DNA of 64,000 nt, from the NCBI GenBank assembly GCA_005784505.1, contig VCAZ01000181.1:299501-363500 (forward strand). The letters run 5' to 3'. Shown here piece after piece: positions 34,945 to 47,060 of this stretch. The position numbers were made by a program, and so were the translations under genes. Below the pieces are notes generated by a model. That model ran no database searches. It saw nothing but the letters and a program-made list of their open reading frames with translations, and was not told the DNA's origin. The DNA is from Bagarius yarrelli. Its lineage: Eukaryota > Chordata > Actinopteri > Siluriformes > Sisoridae. Position 1 is the first letter of the stretch. Each line of letters begins with the position of its first letter.

Positions 34945-35170
34945 AGAGCAGTGATTTTATTTGTATAGCGCTTAAAGCAGCTTTACACAGAACGCAGTAA
35001 CAGTGAAAAGTGTAAGTTTGTCCCTCATGAACAAGCTGGTGGCGACTGTGGCAAAGGAAAAATCCGAGATGAAATAAGGAAGAAATCTTGAGAGGAATCG
35101 GACTCCAATAGGAAACCCATCCTCATCTGGGTGCCACCAATTGTTATTGTTAATTACAGCATATTATAAC
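34945..35170 (+). repeat. Long 'rim' repeat, copy 4
   Basis: TTTTATTTGTATAGCGCTT, AAAGCAGCTTTACACAGAAC, GGTGGCGACTGTGGCAAAGG. Confidence 0.75.
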
Positions 35171-35304
35171 GATTAAATGTAATGCAAATTGTAGCCTTGG
35201 GCCAGTGGAGCAGAGTGAATCTCAGTCCATCCTCGAAGCTCCTCGAATTTAAGGAAAATGGCAGAAAACTGGTCACTGGTACCTCAGGGGCAACTTTAAC
35301 CCGC

Positions 35305-35375
35305 TACAGGCAGGGAGGCAGACGGGGAGGCAGACCAGGAGACAGAGAGGCAGACGGGGAGGCAGACAGACAGAG
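35305..35375 (+). repeat. Short purine-rich repeat (GGCAGACGGGGA)
   Basis: Several copies of GGCAGACGGGGA/GGCAGACCAGGA. Confidence 0.75.
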
Positions 35376-35734
35376 ATAGAGAGGGATTATTAAGTGTATT
35401 GTTGTGTAAAAGTGAAGAATATTGTGTAGCTGGGCGTCAGAAACAATGATCAACATTGATTGCTGTTTGCGAATAGTGTTTGCCAGTGATTGATTGATTA
35501 CACTGGTGAAGAGAGAGTTTTAGGATCAATGGTCCAGAGGAATTGGTGTCTGAGACTGGCAGCCAGGATGGATTAGTCAACATTTCGAAGTATTATTAAA
35601 AAAAATATTTAACAAATTTAAAAAATACAATAATATTGAAGTACTTAATTTTTGACATTTAATCCCCTCAATTGGAGATTTTTATTTACTAACCTGCTCA
35701 CTATGCTCACTATATAGGGCAATAAATCATTATA
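35376..35734. other. Intron 1 DNA, nothing recognised
   Basis: No frames or repeats of note. Confidence 0.5.
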
Positions 35735-35990
35735 ATAATTTAATAACATTCAACTGTATTGTCATTGTGGAAGGTACGTGTACAGCGCCAATGAAATGCA
35801 GTGTTTTTCGCATATCCCATCTTAGTAAGTTGGGGGTCAGAGCGCAGGCTCAGCTATGATACAGCGCCCCCTGGAGCAGGAAGGGTTAAGGGTCTCAAGG
35901 ACCCAACAGTAGTTGGCTTGAACCCAGGTGTTTCTGGTCTTCAGATCAGCAACTCATCACCTTAATCATTTGAGCCACCACTGCCCCCTA
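35735..35990 (-). repeat. SINE, second type, with LINE-related 3' tail (reverse)
   Basis: On +: TGTATTGTCATTGTGGAAGG, GCCAATGAAATGCAG, CATCTTAGTAAGTTGGGGGT, CAGCGCCCCCTGGAGCAG, then head CCTTAATCATTTGAGCCACC. The CATTGT...AATGAAATGCAG part is shared with 46695-46755. Confidence 0.7.
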
Positions 35991-37717
35991 AAAAGCATTT
36001 ATGCATATTTACAATATATCAAGATGTCACAAAATTAATACTTCATCCGGCAGCCATATTAGAAGAAGGTAATAAAAAGTGCTACATTTTGGTGGGTATT
36101 TAGAAAGTATTTGCTTTCACGTATTTGTGGCGTTGGTTTTCAGTCTTACATTCATGAGTGTTAGTCACGGTGGACCGAGGCTTGGCCTAACCAGCTTCCT
36201 GTGGTCTTTTCCATGGAAGCAAAGGTGTGGTGGCACCCTGGGAAAGGTGTCTCGATGATCTCCTGTGACACCTTAAAGCCCAAAGCGACGAATGCCGAAG
36301 AAGTAAACACCGTTTCTTAGATTCGAGTGAAATTAAACCTGATTTTAGTGTACAAAACTTTTTCTATTTTAGCTTACGTCCAAGCAAACCTCAAGCATTC
36401 ACAGGCTGGTACCATTTAAGACATTTTGGAAAAAACAAATTTTTTTTTATCCTGGCTTATTGCTAATTTTAAACACACAATTTTAGTGCTTTTTTAAGCC
36501 TGTGAAGACAATTACATTAATCTTTATTGTACAAATTAAACTTTACCTCAATAAACATGCTACAAGTCAAGCAAGGCCACCATTTGCCTCTCCTCTGTTT
36601 CCCCTCTTAGCTCCTTGGGCTATTATTCATCCGTTGATTTTAGAGAATTGGGTTTTCCCTTGCAAGCTAAAAGAACCAGACATTTGAGTCCTTGGAGTTA
36701 TTTAGGAGTATGATTCATTGCACCAGAGAGTGATTCAGCTGCATCTTTTTCTTCCCGTCACCCTGGTAACAGCACCCCCACCCTCGCCCAACCTCACAGT
36801 CGTCCCGCATCCTCGTCATAAGACTTTGCCAGGGCAAGACGTGTGCTGAGCACCGAATGGCTCCCTGGATCTTGGCCGTGTCTTGATGGGATTATTTTGG
36901 GGATCAGCTGTTGCGTTGTTTGTGCTGTGAGCCTATTGGAGGGAGGAGGGAATGAGGTCCGAGGCTGGCTGTGCTTTCATTGAGACTGTGGGGGCCGGTC
37001 TAGCAAAGCCATCTGCTGCAGTGCTACTGCAGCCAACCCCCCTCCACCTCTCCATTTCTGTGTCTCTCTTTCTCTTATATTTTGTCTCTTCTTTCTTTTG
37101 TCCTTCTCAACATCTACCATTGTGTCTGGCGTTCTTTCATTTTTTTTTTGTATTCCCTTTTGATCATCTGCCTTTTTAACGCTTGCCTTTTTATGCATTT
37201 GTGCTCTTTTGAGCTCAAGTCCAGATGGTGTGTTTGGAGTGCATGATGTCCAAAAGGCAATCACAGAAAACATGCTTAAATTAAATTCTTTATATGTCCA
37301 TAAAATAAATGTGTATCTCTATCCAGAATAAAACCAGGAGTTTAAGTTCAACCCTGAAATATAAACAAACTTGCATCTTATTACAATCCTAAACAGGCAG
37401 GAACCAAAAATACTGTTAAAAGCATTTTATGATCATGTTAACCGTAGGGTTCATGTCCAGTATTTCCAGCTTCATATCGGATGTGATGGTCGAATCCCAG
37501 ATTTATAGCTTCCTGGTAAGAATTTGTAATAATAATAATAAAAACGAATAATGCGACTCTTGTTCATACCTGTACTTTAATCTTGGGACAGATTAGTGTT
37601 CCTGGTATATCCAGATCCAAGTTCCACGTTCAGTTTAGGCTGATGTCCTTGAATGCCCTGTTTCACCGCGACTTACACTTACTGTTAAAGGGGTGTGTGA
37701 CCGTCTCTATGTAATAG
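35991..37717. other. Intron 1 DNA; one GC-richer stretch
   Basis: 36690-37040 is GC-richer, looks single-copy and has no frame matching a known protein; a candidate conserved noncoding element (inference). 37040-37180 is pyrimidine-rich. Confidence 0.35.
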
Positions 37718-38330
37718 TTATAGTAGGCTGTGTAACAGTTTAAGATTAAGTGCCAGACTAGTGCATAGGATGGAGACCATGTAACAGTTGCAGGGCAGGT
37801 GATGGTCCTTGTGTAACTGGCGCAGAGCAGATGACTGTGTAACGGTCGCCGGGCATGGGAACAGTCCTTGTGTAACGGTTGTGAGGCAGGGAACAGTCCT
37901 TGTGTAACGGTTGTGGGGCAGGGGACAGTCCTTGTGTAACGTTGTTGGTTGCAGGGCAGGGGACAGTCCTTGTGTAACGGTTGCAGGGCAGGGGACACAG
38001 GGCATCCATTGTGTAACGGTGTGAGGCAGGGGACAGTCCTTGTGTAACGGTTGTGAGGCAGGGGACAGTCCTTGTGTAACGGTTGTGAGGCAGGGGACAG
38101 TCCTTGTGTAACGGTTGCGGGGCAGGGGACAGTCCTTGTGTAACGGTTGTGAGGCAGGGGACAGTCCTTGTTGTGTAACGGTTGTGAGGCGGTTGCAGGG
38201 GGGACAGTCCTTGTGTAACGGTACTTGTAACCTTTTGAATAGAGCTGCAACAAAGGATTATTATTGGCTGGAGGCTGTGTAACAGTTGCAGGGCAGGTGA
38301 CTGTCCATGTGTAACAGTTATAACAGTGAT
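37718..38330 (+). repeat. 32-bp minisatellite, about 15 copies plus worn ends
   Basis: The unit runs CCTTGTGTAACGGTTGTGAG then GCAGGGGACAGT; TGTGTAACGG repeats exactly 32 bp apart at 38041 and 38073. The outer copies have CAGTTGCAGGGCAGG variants. It makes false Thr/Pro-rich frames on the minus strand. Confidence 0.92.
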
Positions 38331-38654
38331 AAATCAATAATTAAGTTACGCCTGTTGTAACTGATGAAATTAGGAAAATCACTTCAGCTTTGAAGAATGT
38401 CTTTAATAGAGCTGCAAATATTTTGCTGATTTATCGGTGGCTTTGATTAATTATTTATTTTACAAGTAGGTATAATATTATGGTTATATATGTTTTAACT
38501 TCTAAACCTATTTATCCATACTTATGTATTTTTGTATTTATTTATTTGTCTATTAATTTTTGGCATTTACCCAAGATTTACCATCGGGTAGCTGCACGTT
38601 GACTCGGCTGATTTCTAGCAGAAAATTGAGCTAGAATTCCAACTAAAAGCGACA

Positions 38655-38940
38655 CTGACACTATGAGCTATAATCCTAGCCTGTCTAATAATTTTTATCC
38701 TCAAACTTAATATACTAGGACTGCTTCCCTACACCTTCACCCCAACAACCCAATTACCTGTAAATATGGGCCTGTCCCACTATGATTAGCAACCGTAATT
38801 AATTATCAACCTACAGCAGCTCTAGCATCTCCTACCAGAAGGGACCCCTGCCCCACCAATCCCAGTCTTGATTGTTATAGAAACAATCAGCTTATTTATT
38901 CGACCCCTAGCCCTCGGAGTACGACTAACCGACCGCTTAC
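38655..38940 (+). pseudogene. NUMT: nuclear copy of mitochondrial ATP6
   Basis: Starts near CTATGAGCTATAATCC and reads, with breaks, as the middle of fish ATP synthase subunit a: LNMLGLLPYTFTPTTQ-like at about 38707-38755 and IETISLFIRPLALGVRL at about 38878-38930. The sense TGA (Trp in the mitochondrial code) is kept at CACTATGATTAG. Small deletions after GGGCCTG and after GTAATTA shift the frame, so no protein is possible. It is close to the fish mitochondrial sequence, so the transfer is probably not old. The left border is unclear. Confidence 0.85.
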
Positions 38941-38964
38941 GCAACAACTTAAAACTGTTTAGAT

Positions 38965-39168
38965 CAGGAGTGTCCAATCTTGGTCCTGGAGGGTCGGGGT
39001 GTCCTGCAGAGTTTAGCTCCAACTCAATACACCTACCTGTAATTTTCATGTATACCTAGAAAGATCTTGAGTAGTTGGTTCGTTTTTTTTTTTTTTTTTT
39101 TGATTAGGGATTGAGCTAAACTCTGCAGGACACCCCGACCCTCCAGGACCGAGACTGGGACACTCCTG
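38965..39168. mobile_element. 204-bp hAT MITE with ~55-bp inverted repeats and 8-bp target duplication
   Basis: Left end CAGGAGTGTCCAATCTTGGT and right end inverted CAGGAGTGTCCCAGTCTCGG, both continuing through GTCCTGCAGAGTTTAGCTC. The flanks GTTTAGAT (38957-38964) and CTTTAGAT (39169-39176) match at 7 of 8 bases. A T-run sits in the middle. No coding. Confidence 0.88.
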
Positions 39169-39288
39169 CTTTAGATCCTTTAAAGCAAATTTAAATAACC
39201 GTGCGGTGAATCTACTTAACTGGTGTGCTAATAGCAGAAGTTGCTACTGCAAACATTCATATTTCTCTGATCAGATGCTTTCTAAAGT

Positions 39289-39290
<2 letters not shown>

Positions 39291-39319
<29 letters not shown>
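39291..39319 (+). repeat. Poly-T run (~29)
   Basis: Uninterrupted T. Confidence 0.92.
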
Positions 39320-39321
<2 letters not shown>

Positions 39322-40768
39322 CCGTAAATATACAAGAGCATTTACACACGAAAGTGAATGTTGTTAGCTGTTTAATAAAACTTGCCCGCACTCCACCGAT
39401 TAGACTTTATTTATACACCAATATATATTTTTTTTCATACTAATCATCTGCAGGAGCACTGAATGACATTCTTGCACTACAGCGCCACACTGGTTAAACC
39501 ATGCTATTGCAGGCCCTTATGTTCAACAATTTGTAGATTTTTTTATTGTTGATAGTCACTAATTGTTTAATTTTAAATATTTTACATTTAATGGAACTGT
39601 TATTATTAGTAGTACATATATAGGCGTTTTGTCTGGGCGGTTCCGGCGTTTTGGGAGAGTGAAACCGGGTTCCAGAGTGGATGAATTTAAAAACCACACC
39701 CTTGCGTTTTTTCTGTGGTGTCTGTACATAACAAGCCAATCTGTATATTCTGTGAAACGATGATGTCACCAGCCCACATCTGACTACATGCTTGCGTTTG
39801 TGCTGCAGAAGCTACTTATTAGCTTTATTAGCTTTATTTATTCTCTCTTTACTTATTCTATGTTTTTACGTGCATCTCTGATAGAATTACAGCACCACAT
39901 ACTGGTCTGGCATGTACATTACATCTTTTTCATTGGTTTCGTCTGTACACAGATTTTTTTTTTTAGACGACTGTATTTACAGAATTTTTTTTTTTTTTTA
40001 GAACGAAGGTTTGGATAGGAAAACCTGGCTTGTTTGGATGTCACCCACTCATTACATAGTGCATACAGTGCTAGCCGTGTCCAATGCGTGTGTATACTAT
40101 GTTGATCAAACTGTCACAAAAGTGTGTATTTCAAAACCTAGTTCTCTCTTTACTAAGCTGAAAGTATTGGCACCCCTGGTCCCGAATCCATACGTCACTT
40201 TATTACCAGTGTTTTGATTACAATATGCAATATGTTTTTAAGGTTACCTTTATTCATGAAGCAAAGTTCAGTGCCTAATAACCACCAGAAAACTCCTCCC
40301 ACTTTTAAGGATGATTTTACAGGATTTGCCAAGTGACCGATCTATTTTCCACAGTACCGCAAAATTCAGGTTTTTCAAACATTGTGCAGTGATGCTACTG
40401 TCTCCGAGCGAGGTTTCCAGGTGTTTGGCGCGGTCTCTACAGGGCCGCTTTGTTCCATTGCGTCAGATAGGAAAAGTCATCTTTTGATAATTGCTCCTTC
40501 AGGGAGGTTGTGTTTCAGCTGCACCACATGTTGCCAGTGTGATAAGTCATCACAGACCAATTAACGGTGATGAAAATGTGACAGAAGTGTGATGTGTGTA
40601 CAGATATTAAAGAAAAAAACACAACAATATACAGTGTTAAATTTAATTAGCACTAAATCTTAGCAGTAAAACCAAAAAAATGGTGAAATTTAATGCTTTT
40701 AAAGAATAAGCTGAATTCAACCAGGCTAAAAACGGATTTATGTTTGGAACTCCTGTTTGTGTTTGTAG
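39320..40768. other. End of intron 1, nothing recognised
   Basis: Several T-runs (39951-39964, 39985-39999); short frames only. Ends in the acceptor TGTTTGTGTTTGTAG. Confidence 0.5.
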
Positions 40769-40980
40769 GTTCTACAGCAGGATGAGGCAGTGATCCCTCC
40801 TGTCTGCTCGTGATGGTGAGGATATTCGGCGGCCCGGCCTGCGAGGGCCAGACCAACTGCTACAACAACAACAACTCCAAAGATTACTGCTACTCGGCAC
40901 GGATCCGCAGCACCGTGCTGCAGGGTCTACCGTTCGGAGGAGTGCCCACCGTACTCGCACTCGACTTCATGTGCTTCCTG
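40769..40980 (+). CDS. tmem63b: tmem63b exon with start codon (coding 40813-40980)
   Basis: The acceptor GTTTGTAG ends at 40768; alternative AGs at 40777 and 40780 would shorten only the leader. The ATG at 40813 has G at -3 and G at +4, a good Kozak context. It opens MVRIFGGPACEGQTNCYNNN and runs into the strongly conserved SARIRSTVLQGLPFGGVPTV. The exon ends CTG|GTGAGA after residue L56, phase 0, inside TM0. An earlier ATG at 40782 opens only a three-codon frame. N20 is in an N-N-S sequon, plausible because this tail faces outside in the family. Confidence 0.92.
40782..40793 (+). promoter_or_regulatory. tmem63b: Minimal upstream ORF in tmem63b leader (M-R-Q-stop)
   Basis: ATG AGG CAG TGA is entirely in the 5' leader, with A at -3, and ends 19 bases before the main ATG. 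uORFs this short usually allow reinitiation and may lower or tune translation. The sequence is certain; the function is inference, and the uORF is in the mRNA only if an acceptor at or before 40780 is used. Confidence 0.45.
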
Positions 40981-41646
40981 GTGAGATTATTCAGGTTATT
41001 TTTGTTACAAAAAACGCAATCACGACACTGTGGTCATAATGAAACGAAGGGTTTCCAGGGTTAGATATCAGCAGGAGCTGGTTAAGTTAAAGGGTTAAAT
41101 TGATGGAGGTTTGTGGAGTGGCGACATGCATCATTGAGCCACCAGGCAGAGTTACGATTAATTATTTAACAATACCGTGTGATTTGCAAACAAGCTTTTC
41201 TCAGCACCACCAGTCTGCCACTTTTCCCTGAGCAAAACCTTTAACACTCCTCTGAGGAAGCGGGTGTTGGTCTGCTATCAGATTGTGGAACTGGAGCCCC
41301 CGTCACAAGAACCCAGCTTCTCAGCTACCCCTCATTCGTCAGAGAAGGGACAGCGGTGGCTTAGATGGTTAAGGTGCCGAGTTGTAAAGTAAATGTGACA
41401 AAAATAAAGGCATTTAATACAAATGGGGGAGAGAAAGATGCCAACACCTCTGATGACAACACCTCTGACCCCTCCCACCCGATTGATCTTTCATCTTTAG
41501 AGCGGGTCGGAAAGTTGCTGGACGTTTCACACACTGATGATCAACATGATGAAAGAAGAGCTGTGTAAGCTAATCCTGCTCTCAGATGTGAGTTCCTCAC
41601 CGAATGTTGACCCATATTTCTGCTGAGGAACACAGCCAGGACCCGG

Positions 41647-41691
<45 letters not shown>

Positions 41692-44600
41692 GTGATACTA
41701 CACTTTTCTTTGCTTTTTTTTATTTATTTAAAACATTAATTGTGTGTTAATTATTATTTTTAATGAACGACAGTGTGTAAAAACTTGCTGGGGAAAAAAA
41801 CCCAAAAACTTTAAGGAAATGAGTCACTTTTAAAGGAGAAACATTAAAAAACATGAAAGACTGCAAAGCTTCTACTTCTACCTTGTTTAGCTCTGTAACG
41901 GTATTCATTGTTAAACAGATTTGTAATGTAGTGTGTGTGTGTGCGTGCGTGTGTGTGTGTTACCTTGAAGATGTTTCTTTTTGCATAAAAGTCTGGGGAT
42001 GCACCAAAATTAAAATTCTGATTTAATCAATTAACATTTTATTTGTGACAGTACATGATTCTACAAAGTACAGCACAGAGAAATTCTCCTTCACATATTT
42101 CTTTCTTATGATAGTAAGTTGGGGGTCAGAGCGCCGGATCAGCTATGACACAGCTAAAGACACAGTGGCAGACTTTGGCGGTGGTGGGACTCGAACCCCG
42201 TTTCTTCCTGATCTTATAATTATAATAACTATTTAAGCCACCACTGCACTGAAGACTGGAACCAAAAATGCTTTATAATTATTTATTAATTTATGAAAAA
42301 AATCAAACAATTTTAAAAGACTTTTTAATTCAAGTGTTTAAATGCTACTGAACTTCTAAAGCACAAAGACAACCAAAAAAACAACCAAGTCTTGAAAACG
42401 GCACGATCAAATTTGACAGAAAATAATATTTATAATAAATAACCTTATTTTTATCTGGTTCTCAGGTTCTTCTCTTCGTCTTCTCCATCTTGCGGAAGTT
42501 GGCGTGGGATTACGGCAGGCTGGCTCTCGTAACCGACGCTGACAGGTACCAGTTCCTCTAGAGAAAAAGCAAGCTGATGTTGGCTTGCTAATTAAAACAT
42601 GATGTCACGTCCTTGTGAGTTTTTGCAGCATCACACCGTCCCATCATGCCGCATTTCTTTATTGTCATTATTTTACTTTTACTTTGTACAGGAAGTTGGT
42701 GTAGATGGCTGTGATGAGTTGACGTTTAAAAGCCGTGTGGTTGTTTAAGTTGTTAACCTTTATTGCAAAACCTTATTATTATTTTTTTTTTTGTATTCAC
42801 ACCAGAGTGCAGTTTTAATCTTGATTCTGATTGGCTGGAATGTCAATTTATTTTTAACTCCTGTTAGTAAATTTGTTCTTACAGTTTGTATGTTATGGTA
42901 AGGTCACTTTTTTCAGTAGTTTGTTTTAATTTTTGCTGAAACGAGGCAACGCAGTGGTTAAGGTGTTGGACGATCAGGGTTTGATTCCCAGTACCACCAA
43001 TTTGCACAGTTGGAACCCTAAGCAAGGCCCTTAACCCCTTAATGCTCACTTGTATATAAAAGTACAATGTAAGTCACTCTGGTTTAGGACGTGTGCCAAA
43101 TGCTGCAAATGTAAATGTCAGTGGATTAGAACACGTCCCCTGCTGTGGAGAAATGCTGTCCTTCTGCACTGATGAATTTCCTGTAGCTCCTGCAGCTCCT
43201 GACTGGGTTCTCAACTAAACAGAGGAAGTTTTTTTTTTTTTTTTTTTTTTTTTGTTTTTTGTTTTTTTAAAGACTGTGGTGTTCCAGCCGTCTGTATTGG
43301 TGACGGTGACGCTCTGGAGACCAGTAAAGCGACTGGTGTCTGTCGTCGGTGTAAACATTGTCTTATGATGATAAAGTCGCATGCATGAGCAAGGCCCCTT
43401 AACCTCAACTGCTTGATCTGGATATGGGCGTCTTCTAAATCTTTCTAAATGCAGCAAATGTAAATATTTTTTTTTTTTTTTTTTTTTGTGAAATCTGTGA
43501 ATATGTGGTTTAGGGCAGAAATTAACCATGGGTGATGGGGCCACCAGTGTGCACACATTGATTTGAACCTTGGTCATCTGGTGCACAACATCATCATGTA
43601 TACGATTCCTGGATCTGGATCTCGTATGACATTTTCATCAAATTTACATCCCCATTTTGGCCGTTTGGTAGTGGAATGAACACCAGTGTAAATGTCATCC
43701 AAGAACCGTGGACCCTGAAGCTGTAAGTCTGAACCCCGACCTGCTGCTTCCACCAATTTTTTCAAATTTTATGAATCTACAGTTGCGGAACATCGTCACT
43801 CTGTAAACCACGATAGAACTCTGTGTTGTTCCTCTTCTCCAGCGTGGGTTGTTTGAAATTGAACCTGTTCACCATTTTGACTCTTTCATGTTTGCAACAA
43901 AAGCGCCGGTCGTTTTCCTCGGCTCGAAACTTGACACTGGAGCCTGAAGACAGAGTACCAGAGTACGGAGGCGCTTCACACAGACGTCTTATAAAGCAGA
44001 GGGATAAAACTATTACATATCCCCACCGGAGGAGAGGATTGAAAGGCAGATGGGCAACACCGCTCAGGATTCGGGTCAAGCTGGTTAAAGTCTTCCGACT
44101 AAAGCAGTTTAACATGTTTACATTTACTGCATGTGACAGCAGCGATTAACCAGACCGACTCACTTTCATCTTATTCATACTGCTGAACAAGCTAAAGAGT
44201 AAGGGCCTTGCTCAAGGGCCCTGCGTTGCAGTTTGGTGGTGCTTAGGGGTGTTGCGCAGGAGTCGTGCTATTCCTTGTCAAGACTGCATGGTTTTTAATT
44301 GGTTAATTCTTACAGAAATTGATGTATTAGTGTGTTTTTTTCTTTTGTATTCTTATGTTTGCTGGAAAAAAACACTTGCCTAAAGTTATATAACTTAAAA
44401 AAAAAGTAGTCAAAACACATAAATAAACATATATTTTAAACAAAGTTACTCTAAACCACATACTAAAGTAGGTACTACATTTGAGGTAGTATGTACTACT
44501 TGGCTGTTAATAAAGTATGTACTATGTAGTATAATTATGGGTAGTAGGGCTGTGGTTTGGCAGGAGTTTCATGATTTGCTACAGATCACAATTCCTGGGT

Positions 44601-46152
44601 CACAATCAGTGGTGGCTCAAGTGATTTAAGGCGTTGAGTTGTTTATTGGAAGACCTGGCTTCAAGCCCCACCACCATCAGCCTACCACTGTTGGGTCCAT
44701 GAGCAAGACCCTTAACCCTTCCTGCTCCAGGGGGCGCTGTATCATAGCTGACCCTGCGCTCTGACACCCAACTTACTAAGATGGGATACGCGAGGGGAAA
44801 AAAATTTCCCTGTGCTGTAAAATGAATAAATTGAGACATTATATATGCAATACCATCAATATTGCCAAAAATATATATTCATCCTGATTTTATGGCAAAA
44901 GATTTAATACTGTACCATACAATCTGGAAGGTACCATCTATTCTAATGCAGCTTATAAACATATAATACCTGATGCACTACATCATACACGCTGCTGCTA
45001 AAATACAACCCTATCGAACCTGTTCCCAGATCAGTAATTTGATTAGTACCAGTTATTCATCTTGCAAATATTTGAAATCGGAAATTTACAAAGAAAACAT
45101 TTGTCACATGTCTGTCCGTAAGTCAGTCGTATCGCCATTACTTACCGCTGTCATGTTTCCGCCTTTTCTTTTGTTTTTCCCTCCTCCTCTGGCCATAAAT
45201 CGACACAATATTGAGAAAAAAGATCGCGATAGTTATCTGTATCGATAGTTTTACACAGCCCCTATAGGGAGTATAAATGAAATTCGGACTCCACCACATC
45301 GTCGAAATCCACCACATCGTCCACCACACCAGATCGTCACGTGACCTATGACATCATAACAGCGTAATTTGGATTATTTTTTATTTGGATGGTGATGATG
45401 ATTGGGGATATGAAAGCTCATTGGTTGAGGTTTTGGACTACTAATCAAAAGATTGTAGATTTAGTTCCCAGCACCTCCAAACTGCCACCACTGGGCCCCT
45501 GAGCAAGGCCCTTAAACAGTGTTTTGTTGGATCAAACATAGAGATGAATGTAAGTCGTTCTGAATAACGGTGTCTGCCAAAATGCTAGAAATGGGAATGT
45601 TTAAAGAGTTAACACTTAAAGTGATGGTCAGGTGACCTGGGTAGTGTTTAAATTGCTATAATAATAAAATATTATTTTAATAATATTTTTATTATTTATA
45701 TAATATTATTTAAAAAATATATTATTTAATATAATAAATATTATTATAATAATAATAAATGATTATTTTAAACAATAATTTAATCGAGCAATTTGACATG
45801 AGTTTAAATGGAAATGAATGGCAGAACTGGATTTGGACTTTTATTTTCTGGATTTCTGTGAAAGGCTCGGTTTTGCTGCCGCTCCTTATTCTACCGGTCA
45901 GTTCAGAAATAATGACCTCACCGTGTTCTGCCTCTTACTCATTTCTTTGTGGCCCTGAGATTTCACTTTCCCTCCCTGTTACACTCTGATCCTCAGGGCT
46001 AAAAGAAAACAGTGCTTTTCTCTCTTCACACTTTTCTCTCACACACACACACACACACACACACACTGCTCTGGCAGGAACAGGACTGAAGCCACTGTTG
46101 TAAATGCCATCTGTTAGGTGAAGCAATCTGCTCCAGAGAGGAGTGCACATAG

Positions 46153-46205
<53 letters not shown>

Positions 46206-47025
46206 ATCTCTCTCCAGTCTCTCTTCCCCAGTCTATTCTTACTGTCTGGGTGTCTCAAAGTCTCTCGACATCTCTCTCTCTCTCTCTCTCTCTCCGTCCC
46301 CATCTCCCCTCTCTCTTCTTCTTCTGTCTCGTCCTCCCTCTTTTCCTCTCTCTTTGTGTCTGGATTTCTCTTTCTCCTCTCTCTTCGCCAGGATTTCTAT
46401 TCTTACTGTGTGGGTGATTCAAGAACCCACGCATTCATTCTCTCTCTCTCTCTCTCTCTCTCTGTTTCTTTTTCTTTCCATCTCTCCCTCTTTCCTCCTT
46501 TGTGGGATGATTCAAGAACCCACGCATTTTCTCTCTTTTTCACAAGTCTGCTTTTGTACTTTCTCTCTAGCATTCAAGATTTGCTCTCTCTCTCCTCTTG
46601 CTTTTCTTTCTCTATGTGCCTTCATCTCTTGCTCGCTTCCACTCATGTGCTCCCCTATCGGGTGGTTTGTTTTAGATTAGATTAGATTAGATTAGATTCA
46701 GCTTTACTGTCATTGTGCAGGGTAGGTGCACAGAGCCAATGAAATGCAGTTAGCATCTAACCAGGAGTGCATAAGTGGCTGATTTACAATAAATAGCAGT
46801 GTAATAAATAGGGAATGAAGTTAATAATTAGGTGAGGGTAAATAATGTACAGAAGGGGCAGTAGTGTGTGTACATGGTATCTGGGCAAAGAAAGACATAA
46901 TGGGTATATACATATGGATATGCACATATACAAGTGTTTTCTTCTGCTTTCTGTCTGTCTTTCTCTAGTTCTCTCACCTGTTTTTTTCTTTTTTTTTTCT
47001 TTGGGTGTGTGTGTGTGTGTGTGAG

Positions 47026-47060
<35 letters not shown>

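Noticed and set aside
36952..37179. 75-codon frame as possible exon
   Set aside because: Its C-terminal half is pyrimidine-tract sequence, and it has no homology I can name.
37718..38330. CRISPR-like array
   Set aside because: The units are contiguous with no unique spacers, and the context is a fish intron.
37663..38337. 224-codon Thr/Pro-rich minus frame
   Set aside because: Product of the 32-bp minisatellite.
46118..46685. Ser/Leu-rich frames of 99-180 codons
   Set aside because: CT-repeat translation; no family features.
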